From contig NC_026501.1 of the NCBI RefSeq assembly GCF_000182925.2, positions 3,534,001 to 3,598,000 on the forward strand: DNA of 64,000 nucleotides, in the 5' to 3' direction. This document shows positions 1-11,783 of the stretch, piece by piece. The position numbers and the translations under genes were made by a program. Position 1 is the stretch's first letter, and every line of letters starts with the position of its first letter. Origin of the DNA: Neurospora crassa OR74A. Taxonomy: Eukaryota; Ascomycota; Sordariomycetes; Sordariales; Sordariaceae. The notes under the pieces were generated by a model. The model was not told the DNA's origin and searched no databases. It worked only from the letters and a program-made list of their open reading frames with translations.

Positions 1-1546
1 GGTCATCGAAGAGGAACGCTCTTGGCCTCGAGGTGGCGATGAGGTGAAGCAGCCAAACGGCAAAGCCAATGATGAGGACCAAAGTTACAACTGCCAGTGC
101 GACCGTGTAAGCTGGCGAGTGGGTTGCTACCACCAGTTGAAAGGTCGAGAGAGCAACAATCGGTAGCAAGAAGTAGTTCAAGACAAGTCTGACGACATTG
201 CCCAGAGTAAACGGGAGGTTCTTGTGTCGGAGATCTTCCTCGGGAACCTTTTTAACGGAACGATACAGCCACTTGACCAAAAAGGCTCCCTGGGTAAGAA
301 CAAAAACGGCTCCGATAATGGCCATTAACCACACCATCATTCCGGCCCAGACGTCTTCGACCTCCCCTACTCCCACCAAGTGAGCAAGTCGCTGAAGTCC
401 GTACCTGCCCTCGGTAAGATAAATGCCATCCCGCAGGCTTATCCACCCGGGACTGTCGCTCACAAAGCTCTGATTAAACATTAGTGCCGACCATGAGCCC
501 TGGCTAACGATCGGTTGGTAGAAGCCTGGATAGTTGAGTGTTAGGCCGCCAGTTAGCACGACGAACTGTATGTACTGAAGACAATCTCCAAACCCTGGCG
601 TAACCAAACGCAGCAGGTCGGGGTCACGGCCGTAGTTAGATGTCCAGTGGAAAACATCGCTGGTACCCCACGGACTAAAAATGGCAGCAAAGATGGTGGC
701 AACTCCGACAAAGACCAGGACTATTAAGGGCAGGAACTTGAGCATCCAAGCCAGGTTTCCTAGGTCAGGTGTCACGGTAGCCGAGACACAGCCGATCTGG
801 GTATTTCCAGAATCTCCATAAACGATGGAAAACTCGGAGGCAAAGGAGCTGAAGGCATAGGATGAATAGAAGTCTTTGGTGTAGGTCACATAGGGAAGGT
901 CCTCCCTGTTCGTGCTAAGATCACAGTCAGCCAACGAACTCCAAAAAGTACAAGGCCAAGTGTCGAACCCTTGAGTCATGGGGACCAAGCAAAACTGAAC
1001 CTACCTGTTAACCTCCCAGACCGGCCCCAAAGGACAATGTGCGTTTCTCAGGGATTGGTTGCAAAAGTCGGTACGTTCCGTAGCCTCGGAATACGTGAGA
1101 ACATTGATATGCGTGAAAAGAGTGGTGACCTTTGGATTGGCAGAGTCCGGTTCTGGCACGGCGACAATCTTGCCATCGTGTTTGGATGTGTCGTTCCAAT
1201 CCGGACTACCGGGTGGGGGAAGCGTGATGTTTCCAGAAGTCGCCGCGCCCGTCACATTTCCCCACATGGTCAGCTTCAGCGTATGTCGGTCGTCCTGATC
1301 ATCGAACGAGGCATCGATAAAAAGAGGCTTCCATTGTAGACGTGTCGGCTGGTCCATTTGGTAGGACTTGTCCAGGCAGTTGTCAAACGGGATTAGAACC
1401 GCCGTAACGGATTGTACCCAGAGCAACCGCAAAGCCAAAAGAAAGAGGCATTTCAACCTGCAAGATAGTCGTAGCAGCAGGCGGCTATGTGAGCCAGGGG
1501 CTACGCGTGCGCTTAACCTTGGGCCGCCCTTGTCCGTGCGTGCCAT
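1..1546 (-). CDS. TRP/flavin-carrier-like integral membrane protein, N-terminal part (3' end outside window)
   Basis: The product starts with a hydrophobic signal peptide ending near SVTA, followed by a secreted-type domain (FDNCLDKSY, LKLTMWGNVTG) that I read as the ML-like domain at the head of fungal TRP-like/flavin-carrier (Flc) proteins. Exon 1 is 1546-1005. An intron at 1004-915 has donor GTAGGT, a CTGAC branch site and acceptor TTAG. Exon 2 runs from 914 through base 1 and stays open. It encodes LKFLPLIVLVFVGVATIFAA and several more membrane helices, so at least 485 residues lie in the window. Family knowledge suggests a role in calcium or FAD handling at ER, vacuole or plasma membrane; the sequence does not decide which. 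I chose the ATG at 1546 because the signal peptide follows it. The same frame stays open to 2419, so a longer amino end cannot be excluded. Confidence 0.8.
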
Positions 1547-3799
1547 CCGAGAGGACGACAGGACGGTCAACAACGGTGTCGACGGCTGTTCGGAACGGAC
1601 ATTGGAACGGCTTGAAACATGACTGGATGAGGCGCCTGAGGGGATCATTTTCTGAGATGTCAAGTTCACGCAGTCGACGCAGCAGCCCGCTGACATCTGG
1701 GCGCAGACAGCGGAACCTGGACAAAGACCCGGGACATGAACACTTCCATCCTCCAATTCCGAGCTTCGATTTGGCGCAAGAGCTGTGGAGGGCGCAAACC
1801 GAAGGTCGAAGGGAGAAACCACCGGCATGGTTGATGGTGACTGACAGCAGTACGGCGGCGATTGTCTACATGCTGTACATAGTGAATAGGATCGGGGCTC
1901 TTGAGGATCGAATCGTTGGAAATCGCAGCAACACCGTCGCACAACCTCGTGCTTCGCCTTTCTTTCCCGCCTTGGTCCTCGTCCTCGCCCTGGTCCTTGT
2001 TCTTCCCGTACCCGCCGTCCCCGCCGCCGATGTTGATTGTGTAGTCGGTGCTGCTGTCGTGGTTGCAGTTGAAGTTGTAGTTGCGATTGAATGTCCTGGC
2101 TTCTTCTGTGGCGTCGTCGCAAAGGCTGTAGATGTCGTTGTGGTTGATCTGGAGCTTGTCGCGATTGTCGTGGTAGTGGTAACGATTGCTCTAGTAGTAG
2201 GAGCACTTGACTGCTAGAGGTATGCCCAAACGATGCGCCACCGTGCGGCGCTGAGCTGGAATCCAGTGGAAATCGCTCTGGTCGGATGCAGGAGCGGGAA
2301 GACGGTGAGGCCCAGAGTCGGTCCATCAGGTGTCCGCTGACGGAAATGATGAAGTCCAAATTAACTGTCGATGTTGGGACGGAGCAAATGGGCCTGAAAA
2401 GTAGGAAAGGAACAGGCATACCTTAGCAGTTGGCTATGTAGACAACCTAGAAACCCAAGCGGTCGGGTATTGATCATCCATTCAACAAGGACGGTCAGCC
2501 GCTTGCAGCAGCGGTAGCACCCGAGACTGCTAGGTGTTGAGGTTCCATGAAGCTTCCAGCCTGCCAGTGCCTGCGTAGCCACCCAACTTCCACTTCACCG
2601 TTCAATCGATGCAAACCTTATCGTCGCTGATACTGTGTACATTTGTAGAGCGAAAGCCACACAAGATCACCACACCATGGCCAAAAGAGGCAGTGCCGCC
2701 AGGGGGCAGTAGCAGCTCCCTAGCCAGCGGAGCCTGTTCCACCATCATCTCGATGTATGGCCGCTCAAGTCTATGCTTTAACGTGCTTCCTTCGTGAAGA
2801 AAGATGCTGGCATAAATGGACCCCGAAATGAGGAGTCAAAAGTCTTACAACCTTGGGAGCCATTCATATACAAGGCTGAAACTCAATGGCCCTCAGACGT
2901 AGTAGTCGAGGTAGGATAAGAACCAGAGAGATGGAGTCAACGCCCAGATAACATGCCGGGCTAAGGGTAGAGGCTGATTGATGATGGACAGCGTATGCTC
3001 CTTAGATGAAATCGCAAATCATTCGCACAGCACCTCATACGTCCACTGGCCCGGCTTATCGAGAACAATATCAATGTCTGTGAGGCATTCTGCCATCACA
3101 ATTAGTCTTTGTGTACATACATTCCGTCGTTAAAGCATCGAGCAGTAAGCATGGTGTGAGCAGCTACTCACTCTCAAGCACATGCACACTAAACTGTGGA
3201 GATGGAGATTCAAGCACTCAGTTGGTGCGCGCTTCGTTGAGCTCGCAGGGAAGGGGGGGGGGGGGGGTACGGGCCTCTACCTCCAATCACACCCGCCTAC
3301 AAAATCCACGACCTCTTTCGAAAGAGAAGCATTTTGAACACAAACGTCCAGCTGGACAAATTATCTGCATTGGACCGTGCCAATGAGCAATTACCTTTTG
3401 TCATTCAGTCATCTAGTCATCTTTAGACTCAAGGGGCCATCCTCAACAAGGCGGTCTCATGCGAAACGTGACAGCATTTATAAACTCAACTTTCATCGCG
3501 TTACACCATACTCTAAGCCAGCCATCCTCAACTTTCTCGCAAAGTTCTCAACACGGCAGTATATGTCCATACTTAATAAGCCTCTTCCTTTCTCATAACA
3601 TCAAACAGTCACCCGCTTGAATGCGCCTACATGACGACATCGACAAGGACCTAGCCAACTATTCTTTGTTCTGATCTTTGCTTTTCCCATATTAATATTG
3701 ACATAGTCGATATATCACACAACTAACTAAATACCAGATGCTTGAGAGGTATGTCGTGTGCTCGATATCACTGCTTTCTAACCCGCAATGAGGACGACG
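1547..3799. other. intergenic, no recognised gene
   Basis: This 2.25 kb separates the start of the TRP/Flc-like gene from the stop of the MutL gene. The 1950-2220 part is a GTCGTxGTxG-like low-complexity stretch that stays open on both strands, which looks compositional. A run of about 15 G lies at 3253-3267. I recognise no protein or RNA gene here. Confidence 0.6.
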
Positions 3800-6356
3800 T
3801 TACGACTGATGCCTCGTTTGTGACAAAAGAAGCTTGACTCGGCTTTCCAGTGCGGTAAACTCCTCGGGACTCATATTGTTCACCAATGTGTCTTCCAATG
3901 CGCCTTCGATTAGGTAGCTGTCGAGTAAAGATGTCCTTACCATACTTCTGGCTAGTGTCTGCGGGTCAACAAGAAGCGTCAACGCAAGCTGGTGTGTTTC
4001 GGATCCTAGAGGCGTGGTTTCCAGTGGTAGTAGGTTTGTCTTGAGGCGTTGGATCTTTCTCCTCTGAGGCTTATCTGCAAGTGACTGTTGTCTCCGTATC
4101 AAGTAACCTCTAGGATCGTTCGTCGGCAAAGCTGCTTCAACACCCTCCTCGCCCTCCACGATAAATGATGATAGGTCGTCGACCGTCCTTGATTTGACAG
4201 GCATTTCGCCGTTCAGCATATCAGTCAGACGATTCGCTTTGGTTTGGGCTATAGTTCTCCGTCGTGTGTTGTCCATGGTTCTCCTGCCAATATGCTGACC
4301 AGGCGACCCCATGAGTGGCTGGTTGGGCCTGAGAAAACCACCGTTCGCATTTGAGACTGTGTTTTCGAGTGGCTCGAGGATCTCAGTCGTCCGTGTTTTC
4401 CGTTGCCGTTTATAGTAGCCTCCGCCAAAGGAAAGTCTAGATTGTACCATCCCAAGGCTTCGCCCAGCATCCGTTGGATAGGAGCGCCTATCCGCCGGTC
4501 GTCTACCAGAATCTTGTGTTGTATAGGGATTTCGTTCCAAAGCCACTGTTGGTCTGCTGTTGCGTTGATTAGCAGGCTGGGAATGTGCTTCCCCAACTTT
4601 CAGCAGCGCATTGCAGGTTTGGGTCCTTGTGGTCGTGCGGTTGTTCTCGATCGTCGGCTGAGTTTTCCGGAGAAGTTGATCTTGTGTGTTGCCTCGCCGT
4701 CCTGGCACTTCCACCGGTTGCCCCTTGAGAGGCGGCACTTCATCTGGACCAACATGCCCACTTTTTCGTGTAGGACTGCTTAGGTTTCGCTGTGTCTGCC
4801 GCCGAGGGGCGACCAATTTGGCAATTGTCCATGGATTTAGGCCCTCTTTTGACTGGTTTGGGGGTTCTTCATCGGTCGGAGGTGTTGTGGGAGCCGCTCC
4901 TTTACCAGTCTGTGTCTGGACATCAACATCATCATCCCCATCACCGAGGGCCCCGTCACCCGCAGACATATCGACAGACCATGACTGCACTAAGGGCGCA
5001 GTACTTGAGATGGATAGTCTTCTGTCGTTTCTCGATGGGGTAACTGGGCGCTTTCTCTGGGATCCGATCCTAGGCCTACTGTCTGCCCGTATTGTCTCAA
5101 CCTAGCATCTTCTTAGTACATCGGAAGCTCGTATGATTTACCGTACTGCTCACCTGTGGCGTTGAAATGTGTTCATCAGCTACGCCGGTATCGTATACAC
5201 ATCCATTCGCTTCCGTTGATAAGTCCATGGAAGAAGGACCGGCGTCATTGTGCTTAGCGGGATAGATTGACAACAAGAAACTCTCAAACTCTCGAAGCAC
5301 CAACTCTTCGTTATGAAAGAGAACGTCGTATTTTGATGGTTCGACATTCGGGTCATAGGACCCAAGAGGGCATCTAATATTGAGTCGTATGAACGGGCTT
5401 CCGGGAAGTTTTGATGAGTTTTCGGGGATCAGGGACCCCTTGAAATGCTTCTCGAAGACGGCCTTTAACTTCTTGGCAGTTCCTCGAGTGAAAGAAAGAG
5501 GTCGAGAGTCAACCGAGATGAAAGGACCCTTGCAAATCTTTCGAATATCAGCCGTAGTGGTAGGGAGATAGGCTTCAAATACAAACTTGGATGGCTGCTG
5601 AGCCAAAGGGAGATTACAGGTCTGTGGGATTTTCGTCTCAGTGTCGGATACAGAGAATGGTGAAGTCTGAAGCATGCATTGAGCTGCCAGCTCTCGGCCC
5701 ATTACCTGGACAACAGCGTCCTTGAGGGCGGCACCGGAAGTCGGAACATAGGACCACGATTGCTTTCCGCCAAGGACCTTGAAAGATAACTTGACCTGAG
5801 GCCTCGCCAAAGCGTAGCACTCTAAGAGGCCTTTGACCTTCAGAACCGTCGCAGTCGCCTCACTGGTGGCTCTCTTGAGTCTGACTGGATACGCACCGAA
5901 AAGATCAGTGACGCAAACAGAAGTGCCAGCAGGAGCGGGTTTGTGTCCACGAGCAGCAGCGACACCTTCTCTTGAAAAATGTAAGATGGTTGCCACCGAT
6001 TCAGCCGATGTTCTGGTGCAGATTGCAATTCCAGCCAGAGCGGCAGCACTGGCCAAAGCTACGCCGCGGAATCCAAGGCTTTTGCAGCCAACAGACTCAA
6101 GATCTTTGAGTGATGAGAGCTTGCTAGTATGTCCTGGCCGTCCAAGATGGTGAAAGTCGCTCGGACTGATGCCGCTGCCGTTGTCTCTGACTTCGACCCT
6201 GTCCACGGTGTTTGGAGAAATCAGGATTTCGACCGTTGTTGCTCCAGCGTCGAGTGCGTTGTCCAGCAACTCTTTGACGAGAAAAATGGGCGAGGTTATG
6301 ACCAGAGCTGAGCCAAGAAAGCGCCTGGTGTCTTCGGGGAGAGCGAGTATGGGCAT
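3800..6356 (-). CDS. MutL-family DNA mismatch repair protein, probably Mlh2/Pms1-like
   Basis: Exon 1 is 6356-5154 and exon 2 is 5101-3800. The 52-base intron has donor GTGAGC, branch TACTAAG and acceptor GCTAG, giving 834 residues. The amino end is a GHKL ATPase with ELLDNALDAG (residues 29-38, including the catalytic Glu and the metal-binding Asn), DNGSGI (58-63), GHTSKL (75-80) and GFRGVAL (95-101). Most MutL proteins have GFRGEAL at the last motif; here Glu is Val. The middle is basic and disordered, and the carboxy end contains NPWTIAKL and a short helical tail. I see no DQHAxxE-type endonuclease motif, which fits an accessory Mlh2-like subunit pairing with Mlh1 in the nucleus rather than Pms1 or Mlh3. 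Family membership is firm; the exact paralogue is an inference. The ATG is placed just before the conserved LPEDTRR segment. Confidence 0.8.
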
Positions 6357-7002
6357 GTTGGAAATTCCAAGGGATAGGTTCAAGGATAGGCTTAAGGATA
6401 GAAGGCGCATCTGGCAGCCTGAGCGCCACACAACGACAAAAATCGGCGAAAACAAATGAGGGGTTGCTGCTGAAAAGATACCTAAGAGTAGAGGTAAACC
6501 AACAGGGCAGTTTCACTTGGAGATGAAGTGCTCTCTCCCTCCTCCTAGCTAGGTATGTATGTCGTTGTGAGAAGAGGTGGACGGATGATAATGCCACTGA
6601 AACCGGCACGGATGCAAACAAAATTTGCAAGGGGACAACAAATTTTGAGGATTCGGCAGCTCGGTACCTAAGTAAGGTAGCCAGTAAGAAGTTATTTTCA
6701 TTTTGTAGGATATGGCAAAAGAGAAGGAGTGACTGCTCCAACATTCAACAAGGAAGTTACGAGACGGGATGTGGACTAGTATTACCTCTACGTACCTACC
6801 TCTAGAGTGGCACATAAGCCTAGTAATGCAAAGGTTTGTTCTTTCCTCATAAACTCTAGCACACACAGGGCACGCGTCTTCTGCCTCCTTCCACTCCTCG
6901 CTCGAGGCTTATGGCCCTCTGGGGATGCCTAGGCAGGTACATCCATAACATTCGAGTCCACGGTGCTGACCCCCAGGTACTTATGCACCATGACCATTCA
7001 TT
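6357..7002. other. intergenic, MutL upstream region
   Basis: This 646-base gap lies between the stop of the secreted-protein gene and the MutL start, with both genes on the minus strand. It carries several TACCTA/TAGGTA words (6545-6561, 6663-6680, 6790-6805, 6928-6940). No gene is recognised. Confidence 0.5.
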
Positions 7003-7793
7003 TTAGCAATCATCCTTGCGGACGACAACGTTCCAGTTACCCTTAACGAAGACCCGACCCTTAACGCCGTTGTCTTCGGGAAGTTCGCCCCAAATCGTGG
7101 CACAGTCCCTGTTGTGGGAGTTGAGAACAAACTGAGCAGCCCAACCGATGGAGCCGTACGAGTCGAGTGATTTGACATCCGGGTTCTGTAAGGCGATGGG
7201 TAAGGTTAGCTACTGGGATATTCGTCTTTACCTCTAGAACATAGCACTTACATCATTGCACCAATAAATAGCGCTCTCATAGGAGCAGCTGACGCGCCCG
7301 CAGTTGCCGGGACCGGGACCGTTGGCAGGCGTACCGGGTACATTATTGAGGTACTCGATGCCCTTCGTGGTGGCAGTCCTCTGAGCATAATCAAACACAT
7401 TGCAGACAAGCGACTCGAGCTCGTAAGAGCTGTCGGACTCAGTGGCCGTAGCGAACACAGGGCTGTCGGCGGTGTTGTCGATGCCAAAATCCTTACGGAA
7501 GTTGGGGTTGGCTTCGTCCAGGGCATCGTAAACCTGCTGAATGGTGCCCGTCACGTTCATGGTAGGGCCATCCGGGTGGGCCTTGACTTCCCAGATAAGA
7601 TCCTCGATGCCGTAACCAAAGATAGGATCGTGGGCCGATTTGGCATCAGAAGCCGGTAGGGCACTCGAAGGAATAGCCTAACAGCCGATTATCAGCATAG
7701 TTGTGTGTGGAAAGGAGGCGTAAGCTTGCCAACACGAGTTTTTACCTGAAGGATGGTCAAAATGGCTCCCGAGACGAGAACTGAGGATCGCAT
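7003..7793 (-). CDS. small secreted six-cysteine protein, function unknown
   Basis: Three exons (7793-7746, 7677-7252, 7185-7003) encode 218 residues. The introns begin GTAAAA and GTAAGT and end TTAG and ACAG, both in phase 0. The first exon is only 16 codons and, with the start of exon 2, forms a signal peptide (VLVSGAILTILQ, cleavage probably near ALPA). The mature part has six cysteines: one in LVCNVF, three in GNCGRVSCSYESAIYWCND, one in RDCATIW and one at the very end (KDDC), compatible with three disulphides. There is an NVT glycosylation sequon. It resembles lineage-restricted extracellular proteins of filamentous ascomycetes, but I cannot place it in a named domain family. A role at the host or substrate interface is only a guess. 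The last cysteine two bases before the stop supports the exon 3 model. Confidence 0.75.
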
Positions 7794-10252
7794 GGTGCCG
7801 ATGTTGACAGTAGGGTTGAGGTGGAGGTGAGAGCAAGAAAGGAAGCTGGCAGTGAATGAACAGTACAGGAGTAGGGAAGATGATGAGGAAAGAAATCCAA
7901 ACGCTTCAAAAAAGGAGGCAGACCCCATCTTTTTGTACCCGAGAGGGTAACGATTCTGAGGATGATCCTCAATACATCCATTCAGACGACGCAGTCGCCA
8001 TGGGATCACCGTTCCAACGAGGTTCAAAATCCATCATATTCGCCAGGACGAGCAAACACTTGGGTCCATCTATCCCGCCGTTTCTTTTTTCTATTTCATC
8101 CACCTCGTTCCCATCTTTGAGTGACCGACCGCTTTCATGTGGCGTTCTAGCCGAGGTTCGTCACTTTGAGATGGGATAGCATTCGTTCTAGGGCCATATT
8201 TCACGGCTTGTTGGGGCCTAGATGCTGAATTCATCTGGACTCAAGGAGGTGGAAGTGGACAAACCAGTCTTCGTCGGCCCGTCGATGTAGGGCGAACTCC
8301 TGCCAGGAGGGAAAACGCAGAATTACATTCTCAACCGGCCCTTGCCATCAGAAATGATATACATCCTCATCGACGCAAGGGAAATAATTTATACCTGGTC
8401 TTCATCCACATCCTGAGTGGCTTAGTGTCCTCGTTGTACGGCGACCCATGGAAGGTCCTTGACTCCATATGTGATGCAAGCCATTCCCTCATTCTTTCTA
8501 TTCCACCGCCAAACGCCTTGTCCGCTTGAGCATCCCTTCTGGAATGGGCCTCCGGACGCATTCGTCTAGGTCTATCGATCTTTGAATGTTTCCAACGGTA
8601 GAACACCGTGTATCTGATACGTTTAAGACCAAAAGGGTAATTCATGATAAAACTTTTAATCGATTTAGGATCGATGTGTATCAAAGGGCGTACGGGATAT
8701 TCCTAGGAGGAAGTCGAATTGCAGCCTCTTTTATTTCTGATCGCACTTTGACGAGGATACAAGGATAGGTAAAAAAGAAAATGACCAAACTGAGAATATG
8801 CCGTTCTCATGACCAACCACCATAACATGACGTAAAGATACTATATACTTTGTAAGCTGGATCAACCACACTGATTTGAATATGAAGGCACATTTCTTGT
8901 ATCTCGGCATTTTGAGGAGACTCATCAAGAGGTTCCCAAAATGCCATTTCTTCTTAACTTGTCAGATTTCATTTTAGATGAGTGGCTCCAAATGGCCAAT
9001 GCCAAGATAGGCGGTCAGCGGTGGAAATGATATTTCTGGTTCTCGCCGAGTCTTTCCGCTGTAGTGATAGAACGGAAGCTAAATAGGTCCCCGCTTTAAT
9101 CATTTCCAAGTCTTCATTCATCCGGCCTTTTCCCACGGTTCATGACGAATCAAGCAACACCTGACTTGCCTAGGTAGTTACCACATTTGGATACCTTGAT
9201 TGAGAACGGTGTTTGTACTCGCTTTCAGTTCCAAGGACGATTCGCACCATCATCGTATGTACAATCAAGCAAGACATACATAGCGCTGACACCTTTGTCT
9301 ACTGGCTACGCTAACGCGATGTTCAGGATCACGAGTTTTTGCGTTGCACATGCATGTAACTGATACCAACGCACTAATATCGAGCCTGATTGCTGTCGGA
9401 TTGATCTGTCACGTGCCTACATGGAATTTCAGGTAGAAGAGGTTGTCCTGAACCACCCCCCCCCCCCCCTCAAACAAAAAATAATAAAAAATTAAAACTT
9501 GAAAAAATTAACAAAATATAAAAAAACCCCAAGACTAGAGCAAGCAGGATGACAGGGACATCTTGAAACTCGAAGTTGAAGCTGAATTGAAGGTGACGAT
9601 CCAATGACCGTACAACGCTCAGAGACAAGGTGAAGCCATCCTCGCCGGGCTGGTATCTTCTACCTGCGCGGCCCATTGAAAGTATCACCAGGAGGGAGGA
9701 CGTCCTCGAGGTATTCTCGCCATTGATTTTGCCACGGCAGGCGTTGGCACATACACTACACCAGAAGAGCCCCAGGCTTGCCACGCGAGCCCGGCAAAGG
9801 TATGATGCGGGAAATATCTTGAAGTTTTCATAGCTCTGTGGCTGATGCAAACCGCAAGGCGACGAGGACGGCACCACGATTACGTGAAAGGTAAGACGTG
9901 GGTGTGAGCCACTCCTTAGTACCCATGTGAGGTTCTGGAAATAGCAGATACATCCCTGCTAGAGCTGCACATGTGTGGGTTGAGCTAGGTATGGTATGCA
10001 TGTACGGTGCTGTAACTGCTCCGTAGGGTATCTGAGCCCGTAGCGTCCGGCCCGTACCACTCGGCCAAACCTTCATGCTCCAACGAAGGTTCCTCTTCTC
10101 CCCTTCACGGGTATCACAAGCTCTAGACATAATACCAACTCCAAGCTCGTCGTAAAGGAAAGCCGAAGGCGCAACCATCGCAAGAACCGCCGATCGTTCA
10201 CACCAGACCAGTTCCTCAAGCACACGCAACCATACGCACACATACCTACACA
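7794..10252. other. intergenic, no recognised gene
   Basis: This 2.46 kb lies between two divergently transcribed genes, the secreted protein (minus) and lumazine synthase (plus), so it holds both promoters. A 14-C run is at 9456-9469 and a CCTAGGTAGTTA word at 9169-9180. Open frames here are short, lack family motifs and show no credible splice pattern. Confidence 0.55.
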
Positions 10253-11115
<863 letters not shown>

Positions 11116-11783
11116 CGGTCGATCATGTGGGTTGGGACGAGGATCACGAAGAGGAGACATATAACCAATATAGAAACGCTTGCAGTTTCATAAGCTTCAC
11201 ATCAAGAGAGAAATATCATCTATGGTGGCGGCCAGTAAATATGCATGGGACCCATTTCTAGCCTGGTTTGTTCGTACTCCAGACGCGGGGAAAGGGGGGT
11301 GACCAAGAGCACTTTGTGACACGACTGATGCTTCGTGTGATGAAAACTTTGCACAGTCGAAGGACAGGCAGGTCTCGTCCCAATGAGAGGATGCACCGCT
11401 TTACTAAGGGCTAGAACTCCATCCCAGGTTGAGATGCGCTCGATGCGCTCGACGACAACGTGGGCGAGGTATAAAGTATTCGACCATGCGTGACGTTGGA
11501 ATTACTATATTACTGATGGGTTGTGTAAGTCTATCGTGAAACGTCCCCCAAGCAGTTCGAATGAATGAAGATAGCAGGTAATTGAACTCCCATCTCGCCC
11601 AGTAAACAAAGACCCCCCTTTTTTAAAGTGATGCGCATTTACAATATGTTCGAACCTCAACTTACATCTTCTATCCTTCCTTCTTGTCACACGGAGCCCG
11701 GGACACAAGAAACAAACTGCCCAACCCTACCCAACTTCGGTCTGGGGAATTCCTACGGTCCTAGGCACAAAGGTATATCACTT
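11116..11783. other. convergent intergenic region
   Basis: This is shared 3' space of lumazine synthase (plus) and the 924-residue protein gene (minus). No gene is recognised. A possible final small intron of the minus gene (donor GTGAGT at 11811) would move its stop into this interval, near 11756. Confidence 0.5.

Noticed and set aside
1489-2217. 242-codon open frame on the plus strand, Val/Ala-rich at its end
   Set aside because: It lies antisense to the TRP/Flc-like gene and its leader. The Val-rich part is a direct translation of GTxGTx repeats and no domain is recognisable.
9470-9877. 135-codon minus-strand frame with a hydrophobic tail
   Set aside because: The hydrophobic end comes from A/T-rich sequence next to a 14-C run, and there is no start context or family similarity.
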